Assembly: GCA_007133065.1 (NCBI GenBank)
Contig: SLNJ01000105.1
Span: forward strand, 1 to 40,543
Direction: 5' to 3'
Origin: Opitutales bacterium
GTDB taxonomy: Bacteria; Verrucomicrobiota; Verrucomicrobiia; Opitutales; Oceanipulchritudinaceae
DNA length: 40,543 nt
The translations under genes were made by a program, and so were the position numbers. Under the pieces are notes generated by a model. That model ran no database searches. It saw only the letters and a list, made by a program, of their open reading frames with translations, and was not told the DNA's origin. Positions 23,983 to 32,424 of this stretch are shown one piece after another (positions within the stretch are counted from its first letter, which is position 1; every line of letters starts with the position of its first letter).

Positions 23983-25677
23983 TCATTGCGCTCCTTCCGA
24001 CCCGGCAATCCCCCTGGAAGGGGCGCCGATCTCGGCCAGCACCTGCCCGGCGCGGAGCGTGCGCTGGCGCTTCACGTGCATGACTCCACAGAATCCGACG
24101 AACAACGCGTCCAGCGCCACGAAAAGACCGACCCACTCGATGCCGCCGGTCCCAAATCCGTAGCTGTGAAGCCCGGAGGCCAGGACGAAGTTCACGCCGA
24201 ACCACGCCATCAGGATTCCGTTGAAGCAGAGGCATGCCGCCACGGCCATGCCGAAGTTGCCCCACCATCCGGCCAGCTTCCCGTGGCTGGCAAATATATA
24301 GAGGAGCAGCGCGATGAGAGCCCAGGTCTCCTTGGGATCCCAGCCCCAGAACCGTCCCCATGAGTAGTTCGCCCACACGCCGCCCAGAATCGTCCCGAGC
24401 GCGAGGAAAAGGATCCCGATCTGGAGCACCCGGTTGAGCAGATGGTGGATCTCCGACTCTTCGTCGATCGTCTCCGGTTTGAACAAGTAGCGGCCGAGGA
24501 TGTAATGGCCCATCCCAAGCGCCAGGGCGAACGCCGCGTATCCGAGCATGATCGTCACCACGTGCGTCACCAGCCAGAAGTTGTCCCGCAGCACCGGCGG
24601 CAGCGGATTGATGCCGGGATCGAGAACCGTCGGGAAGAGATCCGCCAGGATCAATGTGACGACCGCCAGCGGCGCCGCGCACAGCGCGTAGATGCGGGCC
24701 CGGTAAATGGCTTCGAAAATGATCGCGAAAAGGGCGAGCGACAGCGCCACCCAGACCACCGTCTCATACATGTTCGTGATCGGAGCCCGCTCTGCGATCC
24801 AGGCGCGCAGGATGAAACCGTACACGTTCAGGGCGAACCCGACGGCGAAAATCCCCATTCCCCACCGGTAGGTCCGGCGAAACAGGAGGCCGAGGAAGGC
24901 GGCGACATAGAAGATCCAGGCCAGGCGGAACGGGTGCAGGTTGTTGTAGTGGATCTCGCGACCGACGGCAGCCTCCGAAAGGTAGTGCGCCTCGGGCGCC
25001 AGGCCGCTCAGGACCAGGCGAAGGTCCCGCGACGCCGCCGTGAATCCGGCCTCATCGCCGGCAAGATAGGAATCCGACACCTTCCTCAGTTTTCTGACCA
25101 CTCCCCTCGCCGCTTCCGGATCATGGTTCTCCACAGCCATCAATGGAGTCGTCCACCGGGCGGAAGGATCGTCCGGGTGGGGAACGATCGCCATGCCTTC
25201 CCCGGTCAGGATCAGGTTGAGGACATCCATCCGGTGTAGCACGATCTCCGCCTCGGTCTCCAGGTCGGTCAGTTCCTCCCCCGCGGCGCGCTTGTTCGAG
25301 ATGGCATGAAAAAACTCCGCCATGCGCGGGTTGGCCATCAGGGAATCGAAAGAGAAGTGCCGGCTGTGCTCCAGCTCCAACGCCTCGCGCAGCCCCGGGT
25401 TGGAGACGAGCACAATCGGCGCATCGCCCCAATCCCGTTTGCCGAACCAAATTGAGAACAGTCCGTCAATCGGTTCCAGGCGCGCCCCGGTCTGCGGATC
25501 CTCGACGGAACGGCGCCCCGTCACGAGTTGCATCGACTCGTTCGCAAACGTGTGCAGCGGCTTCTGGCGGCCGCCGGACTGGATGACTATCCCGGCCGCC
25601 TCGTCAAAGTTGAGCTCGCCCCCGTACACCGGCAGCGTGCAGATTAATCCAAGAGTCAGAGATATCCATTTTTTCAT
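23983..25677 (-). CDS. ccsA: system II cytochrome c biogenesis protein CcsA (heme export/ligation)
   Basis: The 564-residue product carries the tryptophan-rich heme-handling motif of the family (YSWGRFWGWDPKETWAL), several conserved histidines (for example in RDNFWLVTHVVTIMLGYA) and about eight membrane helices in its C-terminal half. I place the start at 25677 (MKKWISLTLGLICTLPVYGG), which gives a clean signal peptide or anchor; the frame further upstream only overlaps resB. Residues 22-270 form an extra exported domain beyond the common CcsA core, as in the longer CcsB/CcsA types. With ResB 34 bp upstream it forms the cytochrome c synthase that attaches heme to CxxCH motifs outside the inner membrane. 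Linkage to at least thirteen heme motifs in the preceding genes suggests that it matures them. Confidence 0.92.
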   Translation of the reverse strand: MKKWISLTLGLICTLPVYGGELNFDEAAGIVIQSGGRQKPLHTFANESMQLVTGRRSVEDPQTGARLEPIDGLFSIWFGKRDWGDAPIVLVSNPGLREALELEHSRHFSFDSLMANPRMAEFFHAISNKRAAGEELTDLETEAEIVLHRMDVLNLILTGEGMAIVPHPDDPSARWTTPLMAVENHDPEAARGVVRKLRKVSDSYLAGDEAGFTAASRDLRLVLSGLAPEAHYLSEAAVGREIHYNNLHPFRLAWIFYVAAFLGLLFRRTYRWGMGIFAVGFALNVYGFILRAWIAERAPITNMYETVVWVALSLALFAIIFEAIYRARIYALCAAPLAVVTLILADLFPTVLDPGINPLPPVLRDNFWLVTHVVTIMLGYAAFALALGMGHYILGRYLFKPETIDEESEIHHLLNRVLQIGILFLALGTILGGVWANYSWGRFWGWDPKETWALIALLLYIFASHGKLAGWWGNFGMAVAACLCFNGILMAWFGVNFVLASGLHSYGFGTGGIEWVGLFVALDALFVGFCGVMHVKRQRTLRAGQVLAEIGAPSRGIAGSEGAQ

Positions 25678-25711
25678 GACAGAATTCCACCTCGATGTTC
25701 GTGTGTTGGGT

Positions 25712-27562
25712 TCATGCATCCCGGGCAATGGCAACCTCGGCTTCCTCCTCCCGCCGGGCACCGGGCTCCCGCCAGGCGCCCTCGACCGGGCGGGCAGTCG
25801 AGTTCGCCCTTACTTGGGCTGCTGCAGCCCCGCGCTGGAACCGCGGGTACGGTTTCAGGTAAAAGACCATGAGCAGGCCGGCGCAGAAGAGCAGCGAACC
25901 GATCCATTTGAGTGACCACCCCGGATCGCGGATCACCTGCAGCGTCGTCTGTCCAAGGTTCTCCGGATTCCATGAGGACTGAGAGAATTTGTATGAAGTC
26001 CCGAGAAAACCCGCCCCCGGGAAACTGGGAAAATTGGTGGGATTGTTCATCCAGACCTCCCTCCGAGTTTGCTCGCCCGACTGCGATGTGAAAACCACGT
26101 GGCTCTTGAATCCGGCGGGCCTCTCGGTGCCGGGATCGAAGTCGACCTCGAAACGCTCCAGCTCCACCTGGAAATCGAGCGGGTAGAGGCGGAAACCGAA
26201 CCCGAGGTGCACCTGTTCCGTGCCGACCCGGACAAACGTCATCCTGCCCATCTCCAACCACCGTTCCACCGCGCTCCCGTCCGCCTCCAGGCGCAGGAGG
26301 AGACCGGAAGCCCCGAGGCTTCGCATGCCGGCTCCGGTCATCGGGGCGAGTTCCTCGCGGACGGCGGCCCGCTCGATCACCTCCTCGACTCGAAAGCTCC
26401 ATCCCGGCCAGCCCGCCGAGAATGCGGCGCCGGGTTCCACCTCACCGGCGCTCTCATCGCTCCCGCTCCGGCTCTCAAAGACCAGACGGCCCCCCTCGTG
26501 ACGGAGCGCGAGTTCGTTGCGGGATCCGGCTGCTTTCGCCGGTTCGGGATCCCCGCTCCCGGAGTCCGGCTCACGCCCCGCCGATTCAGCATCGGCCCGG
26601 GCAACCAGGCTCCCGGCGCCGGTGGCACAGCAGTCGTCAACCTCCCCTTGCGCGACGCCGGGGTCGACGTCCGGCACGGCCGCCGTCCCGGGCTGAAAAT
26701 GCGCCATGTCCGCGACAGGATCCGCGTCACAGCAGGCTCCTCCTTCCCCGGATCCGTCCGCTTTGGCCGAGTCCTGGGACGCCGTAGCGCGGTGGGCGTC
26801 AATGCCATGGCCGACTCGGGATCCCGCCGGCCCCTCGTCACCCGTACCGATATCCTCGATACCACCGCGGGTAAATCGGATCACATCGCTCCCCAGAACC
26901 AGGCTGTCCCGGCGGGGATCGTCGCGCACCAGCCACCGCCTGATCGTATGGGGGGCGGCTTCCCCTTCAATCACCAGGCGCAGGGCGGGCGCCCCCCCGG
27001 ATTCCACCGGCTCGACAACATCGCGGACGCCCAATTCGTCGGTCACCTGGAGCACCGTGACCTCGACATCACCGGCGTTGAACCGGAGCGGGCGATCCGG
27101 ACTCGGCTCACGGCTCCGCAACCGCAACGGGAAGGAGCGCAGGCGCTCGCCGCCCGCCTGGACCTGCAGCAGGGTTTCGTTGGACACGAGGAAGTTCTGA
27201 GGGGGTGAGTCGGCATGGAGTGTCATGTGCCCCTCCAAGCCCCAGATCCGGCCGATGATCGCTCCGATGAGAATCACGACGATTCCGCCGTGCGTGATGA
27301 CGAACCCCCACTGGTGCGCCTTCCAGGGGTAGCGCACCAGCACGGCAACGGTCAGGTTGACGCACAGCAGAGCCAGCCAGACGATGAACCAGGGCGCATC
27401 GTACACGTAATCCTGGGCCACGGCGGCATTGAATCCCGATTCGATCAGCGTTCCGGCCACCGTCGCGACGATGATAACGGCCAGCAGCAGCATGGCGAAC
27501 CGGATCGATCCAAGGAATCGATACAGCGCGCGGGCCGCCTCCAGACAGAAGTTGCGTGTCAT
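25712..27562 (-). CDS. resB: system II cytochrome c biogenesis protein ResB/CcsB with a long cysteine-pair insertion
   Basis: ResB is the second half of the system II heme lyase. The 616-residue product has three N-terminal helices (about 22-40, 58-77, 88-107), conserved His83 and His91 (HQWGFVITHGG), a large exported domain, a fourth helix near 560 (WIGSLLFCAGLLMVFYL), and a short cytoplasmic tail. A good ribosome site (AGAGGT) lies about 8 nt before the ATG at 27562. The odd part is residues 232-348, a low-complexity Gly/Ala/Asp/Glu/Ser insertion in the exported domain that carries two adjacent-cysteine pairs (277-278 and 311-312). I know of no such insertion in ResB. It is in frame with no sign of frameshift, and conserved sequence resumes after it. 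Confidence 0.88.
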   Translation of the reverse strand: MTRNFCLEAARALYRFLGSIRFAMLLLAVIIVATVAGTLIESGFNAAVAQDYVYDAPWFIVWLALLCVNLTVAVLVRYPWKAHQWGFVITHGGIVVILIGAIIGRIWGLEGHMTLHADSPPQNFLVSNETLLQVQAGGERLRSFPLRLRSREPSPDRPLRFNAGDVEVTVLQVTDELGVRDVVEPVESGGAPALRLVIEGEAAPHTIRRWLVRDDPRRDSLVLGSDVIRFTRGGIEDIGTGDEGPAGSRVGHGIDAHRATASQDSAKADGSGEGGACCDADPVADMAHFQPGTAAVPDVDPGVAQGEVDDCCATGAGSLVARADAESAGREPDSGSGDPEPAKAAGSRNELALRHEGGRLVFESRSGSDESAGEVEPGAAFSAGWPGWSFRVEEVIERAAVREELAPMTGAGMRSLGASGLLLRLEADGSAVERWLEMGRMTFVRVGTEQVHLGFGFRLYPLDFQVELERFEVDFDPGTERPAGFKSHVVFTSQSGEQTRREVWMNNPTNFPSFPGAGFLGTSYKFSQSSWNPENLGQTTLQVIRDPGWSLKWIGSLLFCAGLLMVFYLKPYPRFQRGAAAAQVRANSTARPVEGAWREPGARREEEAEVAIARDA

Positions 27563-27649
27563 CTTGTGTTACCTCTTTCGAATAATGGTGATTTGCGGAT
27601 TCCCCTGCGGGCATGCGGCCGAGTAGCGGACGCGGGAAAACAGATACGT

Positions 27650-28165
27650 TCAACAGAGCAGTTCATCGGCGGCCTCGCAGAGCCGGTTGTAGTATTCATC
27701 CCTGGAAATCCCCAGGGCGGCGGCACCGAACGCCTCGGCGTCCGCCGCCGACGCGAACGGCCCGTAATTGAGCGACACGAGCTGGTACAGCACGAGCGCG
27801 GGCACCCGATCTGGTTGCGCAGAGAAGTACGGGTGCACAACCATCGTAAATCCTTCCTCCGGCCGCTCCCCGGTTGCAACCGGGTGGGCGAACTCGCCCT
27901 CCCGGAGGGGTTCTGCGTCGAACGCGATGCGGCATGGGTAGCGCACGAGAGCACGGTCCTCGAATAGGCGCATCATTTCGTTCCAGCCGATCCGGGGTCC
28001 GTATTTTTCGCGCACTTCCAGGCCCTTGGCCACAGCGTGAGCCTCGAGCGATCGCCGCCCATCCTCCGCCGTCAGCTGCCTCTCCCCCCGGCAGCCACAC
28101 CCTTCGGGGGACGGCTCGACGCACGCGCGCCCGTCATGGTCCAGACAGGTCTGCTTCGGATTCAT
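27650..28165 (-). CDS. unknown cysteine-containing protein between NrfD2 and ResB
   Basis: I do not recognise this 171-residue protein. It has no membrane helix and no signal peptide. Its N-terminus has five cysteines in about 20 residues (CLDHDGRACVEPSPEGCGCRG), which could bind a metal or form disulfides. The middle is charged, with a possible helix around REKYGPRIGWNEMMRLFEDR, and the C-terminal 60 residues look like a helical fold (ALVLYQLVSLNYGPFASAAD to the end, with a final Cys). The start overlaps the nrfD2 stop (ATGA), so it is translated with the quinol-oxidising module, and an 87-bp gap separates it from resB. It does not resemble ActD. By position it could be an assembly factor or a cytoplasmic partner. 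Confidence 0.75.
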   Translation of the reverse strand: MNPKQTCLDHDGRACVEPSPEGCGCRGERQLTAEDGRRSLEAHAVAKGLEVREKYGPRIGWNEMMRLFEDRALVRYPCRIAFDAEPLREGEFAHPVATGERPEEGFTMVVHPYFSAQPDRVPALVLYQLVSLNYGPFASAADAEAFGAAALGISRDEYYNRLCEAADELLC

Positions 28166-29460
28166 TTTTCTTCCTCCGTTTGAACGTGCAGCGCCCGGGT
28201 CTCCGGCGTGCGCACCGACCGCCCGGAACCGCGTATTTCAGCACGCTCGTTCTCCTTGTTGATGGACCCCTGCAGGATCGGAATACTGATCCGCAGGAGA
28301 ACCGTGAACGCAAGCAGCCCAAACGCCCAGATCGCGAACGAGATCAATGTCTCGTTCCATGTCGGCATGTATTCAACCACCTCGCCCAACGGCGTCGGCA
28401 CAAACCCGGGGACCACCAGCCCCATTCCCTTCTCGATCCAGATCCCCACGATCGCGCACGCACACGCGGTGTTGAGGTACCGCAGGCTCTTGCTCACGGG
28501 AAGCACGAGAATCGCCAAGGCAACGATGTTGAGTGCAATGGCGGTCCAGATCCATGGCACGAGCGCGTCGTGCCCGTTGATCCCGAAATAGAGATACTCC
28601 GCGGATGCCCCGTGTGCCGTATCGGTGTAGAACTTCTTGAAGACCTCGTTGATCAACAAAAATGCGTTGATCAACATTGCCACCTGAACGATCGACCGGA
28701 GCGTGAGCAGCGCCTCGTCCGGGACAACGTACGTCGAGACGCGGCGAATCACCTGCAACGCCAAAATGATCAGCGCCGGCCCGGCGACGAAGGCCGAGGC
28801 GATGAAACGCGGCCCGACAATCGCCTGGCTCCAGAAGTCGCGCCCCCCCAGCCCGACGAACAGAAACGCCGTGACCGTGTGGATCGATATCGCCCAAACG
28901 ATCGCGACGAAGACGAAGGGAATGTAGAACCATCGCCGTGGCGTCCAATTCTGGTACCGACAATAGAGAAGGTACCCGATGATGTGCGCGTTGAGCAGCA
29001 GGTAGCCGGCGAGCACCACGACATCCCAGGCGAGCATCGAGCCCGGGAAGTTGAGCTTGCCGAAGCCGGGAACCATGTAGGCGGCCCGGTCCGGCCTGCC
29101 GAGGTCCACGGTCACGAATGCGAGGCACATCAGGATGGCGGCCACCGCCAGCAGTTCCCCGAAAACTACCAAGTCGCTCAAGTGCCGGTTCCTGTATATG
29201 TAAACGGGTATGACCAGCATGACGGCCGCCGCCGCCACACCGACCAGGAACGTGAAGTTCGCAATGTAGATACCCCAGGAAACCTGGTCGGTCATCCCGG
29301 TGGTCGCGAGACCTCCGGCAAGCTGTTCCGCGTAGGCGTGCAATCCCGCGAGCGTAATCGCGGTCAGAACCCCCATCCAGGCATAGTAGCGCCAGTCACC
29401 GGCAAATGCGACGCGGAGGCAGCGCCGCAGGAAAAGGAGATAGTTTCGGACGACGGTCAT
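28162..29460 (-). CDS. NrfD/HmcC/DsrP-type quinol-site membrane subunit, second copy
   Basis: The 432-residue polytopic protein has about ten helices and belongs to the NrfD superfamily, the subunits that oxidise or reduce quinol and pass electrons to a periplasmic iron-sulfur protein. Typical parts are VSWGIYIANFTFLVGVAAAA near the start, VDLGRPDRAAYM, TVTAFLFVGLGGRDFWSQAI, GPRFIASAFVAGPALIIL, and the end segment WIEKGMGLVVPGFVPTPLGE. The start at 29460 overlaps the first copy's stop (ATGA). The two copies share the same framework along their full length but are well diverged. Having two NrfD-like subunits is a feature of alternative complex III (ActC and ActF). The cytoplasmic C-terminal tail is hydrophilic. 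Confidence 0.9.
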   Translation of the reverse strand: MTVVRNYLLFLRRCLRVAFAGDWRYYAWMGVLTAITLAGLHAYAEQLAGGLATTGMTDQVSWGIYIANFTFLVGVAAAAVMLVIPVYIYRNRHLSDLVVFGELLAVAAILMCLAFVTVDLGRPDRAAYMVPGFGKLNFPGSMLAWDVVVLAGYLLLNAHIIGYLLYCRYQNWTPRRWFYIPFVFVAIVWAISIHTVTAFLFVGLGGRDFWSQAIVGPRFIASAFVAGPALIILALQVIRRVSTYVVPDEALLTLRSIVQVAMLINAFLLINEVFKKFYTDTAHGASAEYLYFGINGHDALVPWIWTAIALNIVALAILVLPVSKSLRYLNTACACAIVGIWIEKGMGLVVPGFVPTPLGEVVEYMPTWNETLISFAIWAFGLLAFTVLLRISIPILQGSINKENERAEIRGSGRSVRTPETRALHVQTEEEK

Positions 29461-30701
29461 GTGAAATGCGGGCGGGGCGCGGCGATCCCCGCTTCGCCGG
29501 GCGTGGAATCTGCGATTGAGAGCGTTCCCTGCAGTATCGGGATGGTGACGCGCAGGGAAAACGTGAATATCAACAGCCCGAACGCCCAGATCCCGAACCA
29601 GATGAACGCTTCGTTCCACGTGGGCGTGTAGACCATGATCTCCCCGAGCGGGGTGGGGATGAATCCCGGGACAACCAGCCCCATGGCCTTTTCGATCCAG
29701 ATGCCGACGACCGCACAGATGCAGGCGACGTTGATGAGAGCGCGACTGCGGTGCGCGGGCAGAACCAGGATTATCAGCGCGATCAGGTTCAGCCCCACAG
29801 CCGTCACAATCCATGGAATCAGCGGCCGGAATCCGTTCAGGCCGAAATACAGATAATCGATCTCAAACGGCTGCCCGGTGCTGCGGAAGTAGTTGCGCAG
29901 CACCTCATTGAGGAGCAGGAAAACGCTGAACACCATCGCCACCAGCATGATCATGCGCAGGAAGGGAAGCGCCCGCTCCCGCAGGTCGTACGAGGCCACC
30001 CACTGGGTCACCTGCAGGGCCAGCAGGAGCAACGCCGGACCCGCGACAAACGCCGCCGTGATGAAACGCGGCCCGATGATCGCCTGGTTCCAGAAGATGG
30101 TCTCGCCGAGCCCGAGGAACAGAAACGCGGTGGCGGTGTGTAGTGTGATCGCCCATACCACTGCGATCAGGACAAATGGTATGTAGAAAGCCGCGCTCGG
30201 GCGACGATTGCGGTAGTGGCAATAGAGCAGGTAAACGACGATGTGCAGATTCAGCAGGAGGTATCCGGCGAGCACGATGACGCGGAGACTGGGAACCCAG
30301 CCGGGGAAGATGTGCGCGAACCGGTCCGGCCTTCCCAGGTCGACGACGACGAACGCGAGCGCCATCACAATCGCCGTAACGGCGAGCAACGCACAGAAGA
30401 TCACCAGGTCCTGCAGGTTGCGCTTGATGTACATCGATACCGGAATCACCAGGATTACCGCCGCGCCTGCGATCCCCAGAAGAAAGGTGAAATTGGCGAT
30501 ATAGATGCCCCAGGGAACCTGGTCCTGAAGCCCGGTGGTGGCCAGACCCGCGACCGCCTGATTCGCGTACGCATTCAGCCCGAGAATCGTCACGGCGCCG
30601 AGCGCCCCGATCCAGGCATAGTAGCGCCAGTCGCCCGTCGCGCCCGCCCGGAGACAGCGGCCCGCAAAGACGAGCCACGCGGGTATGCCGTTGCGCGCCA
30701 T
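29457..30701 (-). CDS. NrfD/HmcC/DsrP-type quinol-site membrane subunit, first copy
   Basis: The 414-residue product is the other NrfD-family membrane protein of this operon. It has about ten helices, with VPWGIYIANFTFLLGIAGAA, VVDLGRPDRFAHIFPGW, TATAFLFLGLGETIFWNQAI, GPRFITAAFVAGPALLLL, and WIEKAMGLVVPGFIPTPLGE. The ATG at 30701 overlaps the TAA of the upstream iron-sulfur gene (TAATG), which couples it directly to its likely electron acceptor. The role inferred from the family is quinol oxidation at the inner membrane, with electrons leaving to the Tat-exported iron-sulfur protein. Such subunits have also been proposed to move protons. Confidence 0.9.
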   Translation of the reverse strand: MARNGIPAWLVFAGRCLRAGATGDWRYYAWIGALGAVTILGLNAYANQAVAGLATTGLQDQVPWGIYIANFTFLLGIAGAAVILVIPVSMYIKRNLQDLVIFCALLAVTAIVMALAFVVVDLGRPDRFAHIFPGWVPSLRVIVLAGYLLLNLHIVVYLLYCHYRNRRPSAAFYIPFVLIAVVWAITLHTATAFLFLGLGETIFWNQAIIGPRFITAAFVAGPALLLLALQVTQWVASYDLRERALPFLRMIMLVAMVFSVFLLLNEVLRNYFRSTGQPFEIDYLYFGLNGFRPLIPWIVTAVGLNLIALIILVLPAHRSRALINVACICAVVGIWIEKAMGLVVPGFIPTPLGEIMVYTPTWNEAFIWFGIWAFGLLIFTFSLRVTIPILQGTLSIADSTPGEAGIAAPRPHFT

Positions 30702-31675
30702 TACTTGTCCAGGTAGTAGAAGAACCGGGGCAGCGTCCCCTGCTCCTCCTTCAGGATGAACGTGAAGACCCGCTTTTCACGCAGGATGTACGAGATCTCG
30801 CTCTCCGGATCCAGGACGTTGCCGAACTTGCGCGCACCGACCGGGCACACCTCCAGGCACGCCGGATAACGTCCGGCCCGCGTCCGCTGGATGCAGAAGT
30901 GGCACTTCTCCACCACGCCGACTTCGCGGGGCCGGTTGCCCAGGTAGGACATGTTCGGGTTGAGCCGTTCCTTTGGTATCACCGGTTTCTTGAAATTGAA
31001 CCGCCGGGCGAAATACGGACACGCCGCCTGGCAGTAGCGGCACCCGATGCACCAATCGTAGTCGATCACCGTGATGCCGTCAGGCTCCTGCCAGGTCGCC
31101 CGCACGGGACAGACCTTGACGCACGGCGGATTGGCACACTGCTGGCACTGAACCGGCATGTAGAAATACCCCTCCTCCGGAACCGATTCCGGTTCGTAAT
31201 TGTGCTCGCCCTTCGTGAGATCGAACGTCCCTTGCGGCATCTTCACCACGCGGATATATTCAAGCGCCGGGTCGCCGGACTGGTTGTTCTCCGCCACGCA
31301 CGCATGAACGCACCGGCGGCACCCGATGCAGCGGCTCAAATTGAGCGCGTAGACAAATTCCACACCGTCCATCGGCTTGAGGTCCCGCACGTGCGGGCGC
31401 ATGCCGTACTGCCGCTCGACCTCGCGTGCGATCCGGTCGAGCACGCGCTCCATCTCGCGCGGCGTCATCTCCTTGTAGTGCTTCTGCAGAAACTTCTCCA
31501 GTGACGTGAAGCTCGCCAATTCGCGCAGCGGGGCGAGACCGGCGGTCAATGCGGCGACCCCGGCGAAGGCAGTCGCCCCGCCCGAGAGTCGGAGAAAACT
31601 CCGGCGGGACATCCCGTTGTCGTTCCCCGGACGAGCCGGCTCCCGCGGTCCGGGTGTGGAATGCATGTCACTCAT
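30701..31675 (-). CDS. Tat-exported four-cluster [4Fe-4S] electron-transfer subunit (HmcB/DsrO/ActB-C-terminal type)
   Basis: The 324-residue product begins with a hydrophilic stretch and a twin-arginine signal (SRRSFLRLS, residues 23-31, then a hydrophobic Ala/Gly-rich segment), so it should work on the outer face of the inner membrane. Four cysteine groups follow: CIGCRRCVHAC; CQQCANPPCVKVCP; CIGCRYCQAACP; and CHFCIQRTRAGRYPACLEVCP, the 16-Cys pattern of HmcB, DsrO, NrfC and the iron-sulfur half of ActB. Its neighbours are a tetraheme cytochrome upstream (8-bp overlap at 31668-31675) and NrfD downstream (TAATG). The inferred electron path is quinol, NrfD, this protein, then the cytochromes. 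No molybdopterin-like ActB1 domain is present. Confidence 0.93.
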   Translation of the reverse strand: MSDMHSTPGPREPARPGNDNGMSRRSFLRLSGGATAFAGVAALTAGLAPLRELASFTSLEKFLQKHYKEMTPREMERVLDRIAREVERQYGMRPHVRDLKPMDGVEFVYALNLSRCIGCRRCVHACVAENNQSGDPALEYIRVVKMPQGTFDLTKGEHNYEPESVPEEGYFYMPVQCQQCANPPCVKVCPVRATWQEPDGITVIDYDWCIGCRYCQAACPYFARRFNFKKPVIPKERLNPNMSYLGNRPREVGVVEKCHFCIQRTRAGRYPACLEVCPVGARKFGNVLDPESEISYILREKRVFTFILKEEQGTLPRFFYYLDK

Positions 31676-32315
31676 CGTCGTTCCTCCCGTCGGTCGCAAG
31701 TTGCGCGGGAATGCGGTCCCGCATCGAATGCGGGCCGGGGGCCGGGGCGAGGCTGGGAAACCTCGTGTCGTGCGGGTCGTGACACTGCGTGCAGTCCAGG
31801 CGTTTGCGGTCGCCCATCGCCAGGTTCCAGTATCCGCTGGTGCGCCCGTGCGCATCGGCCACCCAATCCCGGTATGTGACGCCGTGGCAGCTGCCGCACA
31901 GTTCCGAGCTTTGTGAGAAGCTCAGCGTGCGCCCGTATTGCGTGCGGAACTGGTCCAGCCGGTCGCGGTTGTGACAGTTGAAGCAGTAGTTTGCCGCACG
32001 CGCGGGACCGTGCGCGAAGGTGATGTAGTCGTGCTCCTTCAGAATCAGGTCTCCCACGTCGTCGAATTGCAGTTCCACGCGCTCCGCCCGGCTGTGGCAG
32101 AGGTAGCAATCGTAATCCGATGTATCGTATCGTGCGTCGGTCAGCGTATCGTAATTCATCCGCACCGGCGATGTGTCGAGATGCACCGGATCGACGAGGA
32201 AAATCGGATGCTGCGGCCGCTCCCGCATGCCGGCGGTCAGAAACACGACCGCGAGGGCGGCGAACACCACCGCTGCTCCCGTCAATGCTGCGGCCTTTTT
32301 CGTTTCGTCGTTCAT
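31668..32315 (-). CDS. membrane-anchored tetraheme cytochrome c
   Basis: The 215-residue product (start MNDETKK at 32315) has one N-terminal anchor helix (about 9-29) and an exported domain with four CxxCH heme sites: CYLCH (70-74), CFNCH (111-115), CGSCH (140-144) and CTQCH (175-179). Additional histidines (HDYITFAHGP, DAHGRT, DPHDT) could be distal ligands. It precedes the Tat iron-sulfur and NrfD genes, the place held by ActA (pentaheme) in alternative complex III or by the multiheme subunit in Hmc- and Qrc-type complexes. I infer that it takes electrons from the iron-sulfur protein and passes them to the periplasmic or outer-membrane cytochromes. The first 18 codons of the open frame upstream are not used in this model. 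Confidence 0.9.
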   Translation of the reverse strand: MNDETKKAAALTGAAVVFAALAVVFLTAGMRERPQHPIFLVDPVHLDTSPVRMNYDTLTDARYDTSDYDCYLCHSRAERVELQFDDVGDLILKEHDYITFAHGPARAANYCFNCHNRDRLDQFRTQYGRTLSFSQSSELCGSCHGVTYRDWVADAHGRTSGYWNLAMGDRKRLDCTQCHDPHDTRFPSLAPAPGPHSMRDRIPAQLATDGRNDDE

Positions 32316-32335
32316 CGCTGCCGTGTATTCAGCTC

Positions 32336-32370
32336 GATGCGGCAGGCGACGCGGGAGTCGTCCCCGCATC
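32336..32370 (-). repeat. hairpin between the monoheme and tetraheme cytochrome genes
   Basis: In the 109-bp gap, GATGCGG (32336-32342) pairs with CCGCATC (32364-32370), and an inner CGAC/GTCG can also pair, giving a stable GC-rich hairpin. No T-run follows. It may stabilise or process the mRNA and adjust the ratio of the genes before and after it; it does not look like a terminator. Confidence 0.4.
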
Positions 32371-32424
32371 CCGGCTTTGAAGGCACCGGCGGATCACTCG
32401 ACGCGACCCGGCCGGACCGCATGG

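Noticed and set aside
27874-29631. Long open frame on the plus strand (585 codons) and similar long plus-strand frames, for example 19983-21341 and 14499-15869.
   Set aside because: They run antisense to NrfD, KorA and GltD-like genes whose proteins have clear motifs; their own translations are Arg/His/Pro-rich with no recognisable domain, typical of shadows in GC-rich DNA.
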